From Phytophthora quininea (Eukaryota; Oomycota; Peronosporomycetes; Peronosporales; Peronosporaceae), in the NCBI GenBank assembly GCA_011947345.1, contig JAAVTG010000479.1, forward strand, positions 1 through 37,382: 37,382 nt of DNA, in the 5' to 3' direction. The notes under the pieces are model-generated. The model had not been told where the DNA came from and did not search any database. It was given only the letters and a program-made list of their open reading frames with translations. Below are positions 21,323-33,700 of the stretch, one piece after another (positions within the stretch are counted from its first letter, which is position 1; each line of letters begins with the position of its first letter). A program made the position numbers and the translations under genes.

Positions 21323-24300
21323 TGGCCGTCGTCTTCGGCGCTTGGGACTCGGCAAGCGGCCACGGATCCTGTACTCTAGCCGTCATGGCGGCACTGCCAC
21401 CACCTGCGGCGCAACAGACGTCGGTCGCGTCGAGGTCTGCAAAATGCCGGGCCTTGTGTATGCGGCTTCGAGTCGCTGGCCGCCGTCTTCTGCGCTTGGG
21501 ACTCGGCAAGCGGCCACGGATCCGTGCTCTAGCCGTCATGGCGGCACTGCCACCACCTGCGGCGCAACAGACGTCGGTCGCGTCGAGGTCTGCAAAATGC
21601 CGGGCCTTGTGTATGCGGCTTCGAGTCGCTGGCCGCCGTCTTCTGCGCTTGGGACTCGGCAAGCGGCCACGGATCCGTGCTCTAGCCGTCATGGCGGCAC
21701 TGCCACCACCTGCGGCGCAACAGACGTCGGTCGCGTCGAGGTCTGCAAAATGCCGGGCCTTGTGTATGCGGCTTCGAGTCGCTGGCCGCCGTCTTCTGCG
21801 CTTGGGACTCGGCAAGCGGCCACGGATCCGTGCTCTAGCCGTCATGGCGGCACTGCCACCACCTGCGGCGCAACAGACGTCGGTCGCGTCGAGGTCTGCA
21901 AAATGCCGGGCCTTGTGTATGCGGCTTCGAGTCGCTGGCCGCCGTCTTCTGCGCTTGGGACTCGGCAAGCGGCCACGGATCCGTGCTCTAGCCGTCATGG
22001 CGGCACTGCCACCACCTGCGGCGCAACAGACGTCGGTCGCGTCGAGGTCTGCAAAATGCCGGGCCTTGTGTATGCGGCTTCGAGTCGCTGGCCGCCGTCT
22101 TCTGCGCTTGGGACTCGGCAAGCGGCCACGGATCCGTGCTCTAGCCGTCATGGCGGCACTGCCACCACCTGCGGCGCAACAGACGTCGGTCGCGTCGAGG
22201 TCTGCAAAATGCCGGGCCTTGTGTATGCGGCTTCGAGTCGCTGGCCGCCGTCTTCTGCGCTTGGGACTCGGCAAGCGGCCACGGATCCGTGCTCTAGCCG
22301 TCATGGCGGCACTGCCACCACCTGCGGCGCAACAGACGTCGGTCGCGTCGAGGTCTGCAAAATGCCGGGCCTTGTGTATGCGGCTTCGAGTCGCTGGCCG
22401 CCGTCTTCTGCGCTTGGGACTCGGCAAGCGGCCACGGATCCGTGCTCTAGCCGTCATGGCGGCACTGCCACCACCTGCGGCGCAACAGACGTCGGTCGCG
22501 TCGAGGTCTGCAAAATGCCGGGCCTTGTGTATGCGGCTTCGAGTCGCTGGCCGCCGTCTTCTGCGCTTGGGACTCGGCAAGCGGCCACGGATCCGTGCTC
22601 TAGCCGTCATGGCGGCACTGCCACCACCTGCGGCGCAACAGACGTCGGTCGCGTCGAGGTCTGCAAAATGCCGGGCCTTGTGTATGCGGCTTCGAGTCGC
22701 TGGCCGCCGTCTTCTGCGCTTGGGACTCGGCAAGCGGCCACGGATCCGTGCTCTAGCCGTCATGGCGGCACTGCCACCACCTGCGGCGCAACAGACGTCG
22801 GTCGCGTCGAGGTCTGCAAAATGCCGGGCCTTGTGTATGCGGCTTCGAGTCGCTGGCCGCCGTCTTCTGCGCTTGGGACTCGGCAAGCGGCCACGGATCC
22901 GTGCTCTAGCCGTCATGGCGGCACTGCCACCACCTGCGGCGCAACAGACGTCGGTCGCGTCGAGGTCTGCAAAATGCCGGGCCTTGTGTATGCGGCTTCG
23001 AGTCGCTGGCCGCCGTCTTCTGCGCTTGGGACTCGGCAAGCGGCCACGGATCCGTGCTCTAGCCGTCATGGCGGCACTGCCACCACCTGCGGCGCAACAG
23101 ACGTCGGTCGCGTCGAGGTCTGCAAAATGCCGGGCCTTGTGTATGCGGCTTCGAGTCGCTGGCCGCCGTCTTCTGCGCTTGGGACTCGGCAAGCGGCCAC
23201 GGATCCGTGCTCTAGCCGTCATGGCGGCACTGCCACCACCTGCGGCGCAACAGACGTCGGTCGCGTCGAGGTCTGCAAAATGCCGGGCCTTGTGTATGCG
23301 GCTTCGAGTCGCTGGCCGCCGTCTTCTGCGCTTGGGACTCGGCAAGCGGCCACGGATCCGTGCTCTAGCCGTCATGGCGGCACTGCCACCACCTGCGGCG
23401 CAACAGACGTCGGTCGCGTCGAGGTCTGCAAAATGCCGGGCCTTGTGTATGCGGCTTCGAGTCGCTGGCCGCCGTCTTCTGCGCTTGGGACTCGGCAAGC
23501 GGCCACGGATCCGTGCTCTAGCCGTCATGGCGGCACTGCCACCACCTGCGGCGCAACAGACGTCGGTCGCGTCGAGGTCTGCAAAATGCCGGGCCTTGTG
23601 TATGCGGCTTCGAGTCGCTGGCCGCCGTCTTCTGCGCTTGGGACTCGGCAAGCGGCCACGGATCCGTGCTCTAGCCGTCATGGCGGCACTGCCACCACCT
23701 GCGGCGCAACAGACGTCGGTCGCGTCGAGGTCTGCAAAATGCCGGGCCTTGTGTATGCGGCTTCGAGTCGCTGGCCGCCGTCTTCTGCGCTTGGGACTCG
23801 GCAAGCGGCCACGGATCCGTGCTCTAGCCGTCATGGCGGCACTGCCACCACCTGCGGCGCAACAGACGTCGGTCGCGTCGAGGTCTGCAAAATGCCGGGC
23901 CTTGTGTATGCGGCTTCGAGTCGCTGGCCGCCGTCTTCTGCGCTTGGGACTCGGCAAGCGGCCACGGATCCGTGCTCTAGCCGTCATGGCGGCACTGCCA
24001 CCACCTGCGGCGCAACAGACGTCGGTCGCGTCGAGGTCTGCAAAATGCCGGGCCTTGTGTATGCGGCTTCGAGTCGCTGGCCGCCGTCTTCTGCGCTTGG
24101 GACTCGGCAAGCGGCCACGGATCCGTGCTCTAGCCGTCATGGCGGCACTGCCACCACCTGCGGCGCAACAGACGTCGGTCGCGTCGAGGTCTGCAAAATG
24201 CCGGGCCTTGTGTATGCGGCTTCGAGTCGCTGGCCGCCGTCTTCTGCGCTTGGGACTCGGCAAGCGGCCACGGATCCGTGCTCTAGCCGTCATGGCGGCA

Positions 24301-26634
24301 CTGCCACCACCTGCGGCGCAACAGACGTCGGTCGCGTCGAGGTCTGCAAAATGCCGGGCCTTGTGTATGCGGCTTCGAGTCGCTGGCCGCCGTCTTCTGC
24401 GCTTGGGACTCGGCAAGCGGCCACGGATCCGTGCTCTAGCCGTCATGGCGGCACTGCCACCACCTGCGGCGCAACAGACGTCGGTCGCGTCGAGGTCTGC
24501 AAAATGCCGGGCCTTGTGTATGCGGCTTCGAGTCGCTGGCCGCCGTCTTCTGCGCTTGGGACTCGGCAAGCGGCCACGGATCCGTGCTCTAGCCGTCATG
24601 GCGGCACTGCCACCACCTGCGGCGCAACAGACGTCGGTCGCGTCGAGGTCTGCAAAATGCCGGGCCTTGTGTATGCGGCTTCGAGTCGCTGGCCGCCGTC
24701 TTCTGCGCTTGGGACTCGGCAAGCGGCCACGGATCCGTGCTCTAGCCGTCATGGCGGCACTGCCACCACCTGCGGCGCAACAGACGTCGGTCGCGTCGAG
24801 GTCTGCAAAATGCCGGGCCTTGTGTATGCGGCTTCGAGTCGCTGGCCGCCGTCTTCTGCGCTTGGGACTCGGCAAGCGGCCACGGATCCGTGCTCTAGCC
24901 GTCATGGCGGCACTGCCACCACCTGCGGCGCAACAGACGTCGGTCGCGTCGAGGTCTGCAAAATGCCGGGCCTTGTGTATGCGGCTTCGAGTCGCTGGCC
25001 GCCGTCTTCTGCGCTTGGGACTCGGCAAGCGGCCACGGATCCGTGCTCTAGCCGTCATGGCGGCACTGCCACCACCTGCGGCGCAACAGACGTCGGTCGC
25101 GTCGAGGTCTGCAAAATGCCGGGCCTTGTGTATGCGGCTTCGAGTCGCTGGCCGCCGTCTTCTGCGCTTGGGACTCGGCAAGCGGCCACGGATCCGTGCT
25201 CTAGCCGTCATGGCGGCACTGCCACCACCTGCGGCGCAACAGACGTCGGTCGCGTCGAGGTCTGCAAAATGCCGGGCCTTGTGTATGCGGCTTCGAGTCG
25301 CTGGCCGCCGTCTTCTGCGCTTGGGACTCGGCAAGCGGCCACGGATCCGTGCTCTAGCCGTCATGGCGGCACTGCCACCACCTGCGGCGCAACAGACGTC
25401 GGTCGCGTCGAGGTCTGCAAAATGCCGGGCCTTGTGTATGCGGCTTCGAGTCGCTGGCCGCCGTCTTCTGCGCTTGGGACTCGGCAAGCGGCCACGGATC
25501 CGTGCTCTAGCCGTCATGGCGGCACTGCCACCACCTGCGGCGCAACAGACGTCGGTCGCGTCGAGGTCTGCAAAATGCCGGGCCTTGTGTATGCGGCTTC
25601 GAGTCGCTGGCCGCCGTCTTCTGCGCTTGGGACTCGGCAAGCGGCCACGGATCCGTGCTCTAGCCGTCATGGCGGCACTGCCACCACCTGCGGCGCAACA
25701 GACGTCGGTCGCGTCGAGGTCTGCAAAATGCCGGGCCTTGTGTATGCGGCTTCGAGTCGCTGGCCGCCGTCTTCTGCGCTTGGGACTCGGCAAGCGGCCA
25801 CGGATCCGTGCTCTAGCCGTCATGGCGGCACTGCCACCACCTGCGGCGCAACAGACGTCGGTCGCGTCGAGGTCTGCAAAATGCCGGGCCTTGTGTATGC
25901 GGCTTCGAGTCGCTGGCCGCCGTCTTCTGCGCTTGGGACTCGGCAAGCGGCCACGGATCCGTGCTCTAGCCGTCATGGCGGCACTGCCACCACCTGCGGC
26001 GCAACAGACGTCGGTCGCGTCGAGGTCTGCAAAATGCCGGGCCTTGTGTATGCGGCTTCGAGTCGCTGGCCGCCGTCTTCTGCGCTTGGGACTCGGCAAG
26101 CGGCCACGGATCCGTGCTCTAGCCGTCATGGCGGCACTGCCACCACCTGCGGCGCAACAGACGTCGGTCGCGTCGAGGTCTGCAAAATGCCGGGCCTTGT
26201 GTATGCGGCTTCGAGTCGCTGGCCGCCGTCTTCTGCGCTTGGGACTCGGCAAGCGGCCACGGATCCGTGCTCTAGCCGTCATGGCGGCACTGCCACCACC
26301 TGCGGCGCAACAGACGTCGGTCGCGTCGAGGTCTGCAAAATGCCGGGCCTTGTGTATGCGGCTTCGAGTCGCTGGCCGCCGTCTTCTGCGCTTGGGACTC
26401 GGCAAGCGGCCACGGATCCGTGCTCTAGCCGTCATGGCGGCACTGCCACCACCTGCGGCGCAACAGACGTCGGTCGCGTCGAGGTCTGCAAAATGCCGGG
26501 CCTTGTGTATGCGGCTTCGAGTCGCTGGCCGCCGTCTTCTGCGCTTGGGACTCGGCAAGCGGCCACGGATCCGTGCTCTAGCCGTCATGGCGGCACTGCC
26601 ACCACCTGCGGCGCAACAGACGTCGGTCGTGTCG
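21323..26634 (+). repeat. Satellite array I: 153-bp repeat, 35 units, forward orientation
   Basis: Landmark ATGs run from 21385 to 26587, a distance of 5202 = 34 x 153, the same number as in array C. The left edge unit (21323-21384) is diverged (GTCGTCTTCGGCGC, GGATCCTGTACTC) and the right edge has changes at 26630 and 26635. It joins the 5' side of coiled-coil copy 2 to the 5' side of zinc-finger copy 3. Confidence 0.97.
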
Positions 26635-26825
26635 TGGTGGGAAGAGGCTCTAGTAAAAGCGTTGAAAGCATGAATGATACATGCTAAATGCCAGGCTTGG
26701 CAGCCGGAATTGCGTATCGTTCGGGATGGGAATCATAAGTGGCCAGGATTCACTTGGCTCGTTTCTTCCAGTGAACCGCCTCCAAACGTAGAGGTATCGA
26801 CGACGGGGTAGCATGAATCTCAATA

Positions 26826-26838
26826 CATTTCCCAATTT
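26826..26838 (+). promoter_or_regulatory. Oomycete-type Inr+FPR core promoter of zinc-finger gene copy 3
   Basis: CATTTCCCAATTT, 14 nt upstream of the ATG at 26853, is identical to the other two copies. The leader 26635-26825 shows no gene. Confidence 0.7.
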
Positions 26839-26852
26839 TTCACTAAGGTACA

Positions 26853-27765
26853 ATGGTCAAGCGCAACAGTGTCAGGTGTAGATACTACCCGGCTTGCCCC
26901 TCGACGTTTGACCGCGTCGACCGCAGGGACAAACATGTCATTAAGGTCCACGGAGGTGAGGGAGAGTGTTCTGCAAGAAGTGCTCCACCTTAAAATTCTT
27001 CGCGAGCAAGAGATCACTCTGGAACCACATGAAGAATCTTCATTCGTACAAGAAGTGTGACTACTGCTTTCAAGAGTTCCGCCCAAGACGCTGCTCTTCT
27101 CATCAGCGCAATTGCCCAGCGCGTCCAGTCGCCATTCCCAGCATTGATGTCAGTATCGACTACGACAAGAGATGTGATCAACCAACGGCTTTTCGTCCCG
27201 AAGTGGTGCCACGCCCTGAGACCTCTTGTGGCAAATGTCGGGCTGAGCACAACGCCCCAGCGATGGTATCTATCAGAGGTCGTGTTGAGGATTTTATCGC
27301 GTACGCCAAGAACCCAAATGCCCTGGGATTCTCAGGTCGCGCTAAAGGTCCGGATTACATCGAAAAGTTTCGCACAGTGCTGGGCAAGCTGGGGTGTATT
27401 TCAGCATGGACGAAAATGAAACAATGAAGCTACTCAACAGTAACCAAGCCGCTCTTGCAAGACGATTCGATCCAGAAACGCTGGATGGATTCCTTCGGTT
27501 TATGGGGACAGCTGCCGCGGGCAACGAAAGTCTTGACCCCAGCACACGTTACAACCAGCTTCTTCCTTTCAGAGACTTCTTAAAATGGCTGGTAGAGATC
27601 AAGCAACTATCATCACTAGGATTTGTGGCAAACTTGATTGCAATCACAACGGAAAAAGTCGGCTTGGACTCGAAGCCGCATACACAAGGCCCGGCATTTT
27701 GCAGACCTCGACGCGACCGACGTCTGTTGCGCCGCAGGTGGTGGCAGTGCCGCCATGACGGCTAG
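26853..27765 (+). pseudogene. Zinc-finger protein with recombinase-like helical domain, copy 3 (two frameshifts)
   Basis: ATG 26853. The GGG run at 26960-26962 breaks the frame after finger 1, as in copy 2. The next frame (26966-27427) holds fingers 2 and 3, the CGKC pair and the start of the helical domain. A G4 run at 27391-27394 (G5 in copies 1 and 2) breaks it again; the rest continues at 27394-27765 and ends in satellite array K. Copy 3 shares with copy 1, against copy 2, an A in the CCCAGCGCG segment (27117-27121), which agrees with copies 1 and 3 belonging to the two arms of the inverted repeat. Whether the breaks are biological or read errors cannot be told from one assembly. Confidence 0.7.
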
Positions 27766-30700
27766 AGCACGGATCCGTGGCCGCTTGCCGAGTCCCAAGC
27801 GCAGAAGACGGCGGCCAGCGACTCGAAGCCGCATACACAAGGCCCGGCATTTTGCAGACCTCGACGCGACCGACGTCTGTTGCGCCGCAGGTGGTGGCAG
27901 TGCCGCCATGACGGCTAGAGCACGGATCCGTGGCCGCTTGCCGAGTCCCAAGCGCAGAAGACGGCGGCCAGCGACTCGAAGCCGCATACACAAGGCCCGG
28001 CATTTTGCAGACCTCGACGCGACCGACGTCTGTTGCGCCGCAGGTGGTGGCAGTGCCGCCATGACGGCTAGAGCACGGATCCGTGGCCGCTTGCCGAGTC
28101 CCAAGCGCAGAAGACGGCGGCCAGCGACTCGAAGCCGCATACACAAGGCCCGGCATTTTGCAGACCTCGACGCGACCGACGTCTGTTGCGCCGCAGGTGG
28201 TGGCAGTGCCGCCATGACGGCTAGAGCACGGATCCGTGGCCGCTTGCCGAGTCCCAAGCGCAGAAGACGGCGGCCAGCGACTTGAAGCCGCATACACAAG
28301 GCCCGGCATTTTGCAGACCTCGACGCGACCGACGTCTGTTGCGCCGCAGGTGGTGGCAGTGCCGCCATGACGGCTAGAGCACGGATCCGTGGCCGCTTGC
28401 CGAGTCCCAAGCGCAGAAGACGGCGGCCAGCGACTCGAAGCCGCATACACAAGGCCCGGCATTTTGCAGACCTCGACGCGACCGACGTCTGTTGCGCCGC
28501 AGGTGGTGGCAGTGCCGCCATGACGGCTAGAGCACGGATCCGTGGCCGCTTGCCGAGTCCCAAGCGCAGAAGACGGCGGCCAGCGACTCGAAGCCGCATA
28601 CACAAGGCCCGGCATTTTGCAGACCTCGACGCGACCGACGTCTGTTGCGCCGCAGGTGGTGGCAGTGCCGCCATGACGGCTAGAGCACGGATCCGTGGCC
28701 GCTTGCCGAGTCCCAAGCGCAGAAGACGGCGGCCAGCGACTCGAAGCCGCATACACAAGGCCCGGCATTTTGCAGACCTCGACGCGACCGACGTCTGTTG
28801 CGCCGCAGGTGGTGGCAGTGCCGCCATGACGGCTAGAGCACGGATCCGTGGCCGCTTGCCGAGTCCCAAGCGCAGAAGACGGCGGCCAGCGACTCGAAGC
28901 CGCATACACAAGGCCCGGCATTTTGCAGACCTCGACGCGACCGACGTCTGTTGCGCCGCAGGTGGTGGCAGTGCCGCCATGACGGCTAGAGCACGGATCC
29001 GTGGCCGCTTGCCGAGTCCCAAGCGCAGAAGACGGCGGCCAGCGACTCGAAGCCGCATACACAAGGCCCGGCATTTTGCAGACCTCGACGCGACCGACGT
29101 CTGTTGCGCCGCAGGTGGTGGCAGTGCCGCCATGACGGCTAGAGCACGGATCCGTGGCCGCTTGCCGAGTCCCAAGCGCAGAAGACGGCGGCCAGCGACT
29201 CGAAGCCGCATACACAAGGCCCGGCATTTTGCAGACCTCGACGCGACCGACGTCTGTTGCGCCGCAGGTGGTGGCAGTGCCGCCATGACGGCTAGAGCAC
29301 GGATCCGTGGCCGCTTGCCGAGTCCCAAGCGCAGAAGACGGCGGCCAGCGACTCGAAGCCGCATACACAAGGCCCGGCATTTTGCAGACCTCGACGCGAC
29401 CGACGTCTGTTGCGCCGCAGGTGGTGGCAGTGCCGCCATGACGGCTAGAGCACGGATCCGTGGCCGCTTGCCGAGTCCCAAGCGCAGAAGACGGCGGCCA
29501 GCGACTCGAAGCCGCATACACAAGGCCCGGCATTTTGCAGACCTCGACGCGACCGACGTCTGTTGCGCCGCAGGTGGTGGCAGTGCCGCCATGACGGCTA
29601 GAGCACGGATCCGTGGCCGCTTGCCGAGTCCCAAGCGCAGAAGACGGCGGCCAGCGACTCGAAGCCGCATACACAAGGCCCGGCATTTTGCAGACCTCGA
29701 CGCGACCGACGTCTGTTGCGCCGCAGGTGGTGGCAGTGCCGCCATGACGGCTAGAGCACGGATCCGTGGCCGCTTGCCGAGTCCCAAGCGCAGAAGACGG
29801 CGGCCAGCGACTCGAAGCCGCATACACAAGGCCCGGCATTTTGCAGACCTCGACGCGACCGACGTCTGTTGCGCCGCAGGTGGTGGCAGTGCCGCCATGA
29901 CGGCTAGAGCACGGATCCGTGGCCGCTTGCCGAGTCCCAAGCGCAGAAGACGGCGGCCAGCGACTCGAAGCCGCATACACAAGGCCCGGCATTTTGCAGA
30001 CCTCGACGCGACCGACGTCTGTTGCGCCGCAGGTGGTGGCAGTGCCGCCATGACGGCTAGAGCACGGATCCGTGGCCGCTTGCCGAGTCCCAAGCGCAGA
30101 AGACGGCGGCCAGCGACTCGAAGCCGCATACACAAGGCCCGGCATTTTGCAGACCTCGACGCGACCGACGTCTGTTGCGCCGCAGGTGGTGGCAGTGCCG
30201 CCATGACGGCTAGAGCACGGATCCGTGGCCGCTTGCCGAGTCCCAAGCGCAGAAGACGGCGGCCAGCGACTCGAAGCCGCATACACAAGGCCCGGCATTT
30301 TGCAGACCTCGACGCGACCGACGTCTGTTGCGCCGCAGGTGGTGGCAGTGCCGCCATGACGGCTAGAGCACGGATCCGTGGCCGCTTGCCGAGTCCCAAG
30401 CGCAGAAGACGGCGGCCAGCGACTCGAAGCCGCATACACAAGGCCCGGCATTTTGCAGACCTCGACGCGACCGACGTCTGTTGCGCCGCAGGTGGTGGCA
30501 GTGCCGCCATGACGGCTAGAGCACGGATCCGTGGCCGCTTGCCGAGTCCCAAGCGCAGAAGACGGCGGCCAGCGACTCGAAGCCGCATACACAAGGCCCG
30601 GCATTTTGCAGACCTCGACGCGACCGACGTCTGTTGCGCCGCAGGTGGTGGCAGTGCCGCCATGACGGCTAGAGCACGGATCCGTGGCCGCTTGCCGAGT

Positions 30701-33700
30701 CCCAAGCGCAGAAGACGGCGGCCAGCGACTCGAAGCCGCATACACAAGGCCCGGCATTTTGCAGACCTCGACGCGACCGACGTCTGTTGCGCCGCAGGTG
30801 GTGGCAGTGCCGCCATGACGGCTAGAGCACGGATCCGTGGCCGCTTGCCGAGTCCCAAGCGCAGAAGACGGCGGCCAGCGACTCGAAGCCGCATACACAA
30901 GGCCCGGCATTTTGCAGACCTCGACGCGACCGACGTCTGTTGCGCCGCAGGTGGTGGCAGTGCCGCCATGACGGCTAGAGCACGGATCCGTGGCCGCTTG
31001 CCGAGTCCCAAGCGCAGAAGACGGCGGCCAGCGACTCGAAGCCGCATACACAAGGCCCGGCATTTTGCAGACCTCGACGCGACCGACGTCTGTTGCGCCG
31101 CAGGTGGTGGCAGTGCCGCCATGACGGCTAGAGCACGGATCCGTGGCCGCTTGCCGAGTCCCAAGCGCAGAAGACGGCGGCCAGCGACTCGAAGCCGCAT
31201 ACACAAGGCCCGGCATTTTGCAGACCTCGACGCGACCGACGTCTGTTGCGCCGCAGGTGGTGGCAGTGCCGCCATGACGGCTAGAGCACGGATCCGTGGC
31301 CGCTTGCCGAGTCCCAAGCGCAGAAGACGGCGGCCAGCGACTCGAAGCCGCATACACAAGGCCCGGCATTTTGCAGACCTCGACGCGACCGACGTCTGTT
31401 GCGCCGCAGGTGGTGGCAGTGCCGCCATGACGGCTAGAGCACGGATCCGTGGCCGCTTGCCGAGTCCCAAGCGCAGAAGACGGCGGCCAGCGACTCGAAG
31501 CCGCATACACAAGGCCCGGCATTTTGCAGACCTCGACGCGACCGACGTCTGTTGCGCCGCAGGTGGTGGCAGTGCCGCCATGACGGCTAGAGCACGGATC
31601 CGTGGCCGCTTGCCGAGTCCCAAGCGCAGAAGACGGCGGCCAGCGACTCGAAGCCGCATACACAAGGCCCGGCATTTTGCAGACCTCGACGCGACCGACG
31701 TCTGTTGCGCCGCAGGTGGTGGCAGTGCCGCCATGACGGCTAGAGCACGGATCCGTGGCCGCTTGCCGAGTCCCAAGCGCAGAAGACGGCGGCCAGCGAC
31801 TCGAAGCCGCATACACAAGGCCCGGCATTTTGCAGACCTCGACGCGACCGACGTCTGTTGCGCCGCAGGTGGTGGCAGTGCCGCCATGACGGCTAGAGCA
31901 CGGATCCGTGGCCGCTTGCCGAGTCCCAAGCGCAGAAGACGGCGGCCAGCGACTCGAAGCCGCATACACAAGGCCCGGCATTTTGCAGACCTCGACGCGA
32001 CCGACGTCTGTTGCGCCGCAGGTGGTGGCAGTGCCGCCATGACGGCTAGAGCACGGATCCGTGGCCGCTTGCCGAGTCCCAAGCGCAGAAGACGGCGGCC
32101 AGCGACTCGAAGCCGCATACACAAGGCCCGGCATTTTGCAGACCTCGACGCGACCGACGTCTGTTGCGCCGCAGGTGGTGGCAGTGCCGCCATGACGGCT
32201 AGAGCACGGATCCGTGGCCGCTTGCCGAGTCCCAAGCGCAGAAGACGGCGGCCAGCGACTCGAAGCCGCATACACAAGGCCCGGCATTTTGCAGACCTCG
32301 ACGCGACCGACGTCTGTTGCGCCGCAGGTGGTGGCAGTGCCGCCATGACGGCTAGAGCACGGATCCGTGGCCGCTTGCCGAGTCCCAAGCGCAGAAGACG
32401 GCGGCCAGCGACTCGAAGCCGCATACACAAGGCCCGGCATTTTGCAGACCTCGACGCGACCGACGTCTGTTGCGCCGCAGGTGGTGGCAGTGCCGCCATG
32501 ACGGCTAGAGCACGGATCCGTGGCCGCTTGCCGAGTCCCAAGCGCAGAAGACGGCGGCCAGCGACTCGAAGCCGCATACACAAGGCCCGGCATTTTGCAG
32601 ACCTCGACGCGACCGACGTCTGTTGCGCCGCAGGTGGTGGCAGTGCCGCCATGACGGCTAGAGCACGGATCCGTGGCCGCTTGCCGAGTCCCAAGCGCAG
32701 AAGACGGCGGCCAGCGACTCGAAGCCGCATACACAAGGCCCGGCATTTTGCAGACCTCGACGCGACCGACGTCTGTTGCGCCGCAGGTGGTGGCAGTGCC
32801 GCCATGACGGCTAGAGCACGGATCCGTGGCCGCTTGCCGAGTCCCAAGCGCAGAAGACGGCGGCCAGCGACTCGAAGCCGCATACACAAGGCCCGGCATT
32901 TTGCAGACCTCGACGCGACCGACGTCTGTTGCGCCGCAGGTGGTGGCAGTGCCGCCATGACGGCTAGAGCACGGATCCGTGGCCGCTTGCCGAGTCCCAA
33001 GCGCAGAAGACGGCGGCCAGCGACTCGAAGCCGCATACACAAGGCCCGGCATTTTGCAGACCTCGACGCGACCGACGTCTGTTGCGCCGCAGGTGGTGGC
33101 AGTGCCGCCATGACGGCTAGAGCACGGATCCGTGGCCGCTTGCCGAGTCCCAAGCGCAGAAGACGGCGGCCAGCGACTCGAAGCCGCATACACAAGGCCC
33201 GGCATTTTGCAGACCTCGACGCGACCGACGTCTGTTGCGCCGCAGGTGGTGGCAGTGCCGCCATGACGGCTAGAGCACGGATCCGTGGCCGCTTGCCGAG
33301 TCCCAAGCGCAGAAGACGGCGGCCAGCGACTCGAAGCCGCATACACAAGGCCCGGCATTTTGCAGACCTCGACGCGACCGACGTCTGTTGCGCCGCAGGT
33401 GGTGGCAGTGCCGCCATGACGGCTAGAGCACGGATCCGTGGCCGCTTGCCGAGTCCCAAGCGCAGAAGACGGCGGCCAGCGACTCGAAGCCGCATACACA
33501 AGGCCCGGCATTTTGCAGACCTCGACGCGACCGACGTCTGTTGCGCCGCAGGTGGTGGCAGTGCCGCCATGACGGCTAGAGCACGGATCCGTGGCCGCTT
33601 GCCGAGTCCCAAGCGCAGAAGACGGCGGCCAGCGACTCGAAGCCGCATACACAAGGCCCGGCATTTTGCAGACCTCGACGCGACCGACGTCTGTTGCGCC

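Larger units (their letters stand above)
17862..32353 (-). repeat. Right arm of the giant inverted repeat (about 14.5 kb)
   Basis: This is the reverse complement of 1-14491. The 9.37-kb core (18294-27666 against 4688-14059) carries single-copy sequence, and the ends extend through satellite in arrays G and K. Substitutions between the arms are few, for example 5861, 5733, and the T/C difference in the coiled-coil 3' region near 18322. The spacer is 14492-17861. Confidence 0.9.
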
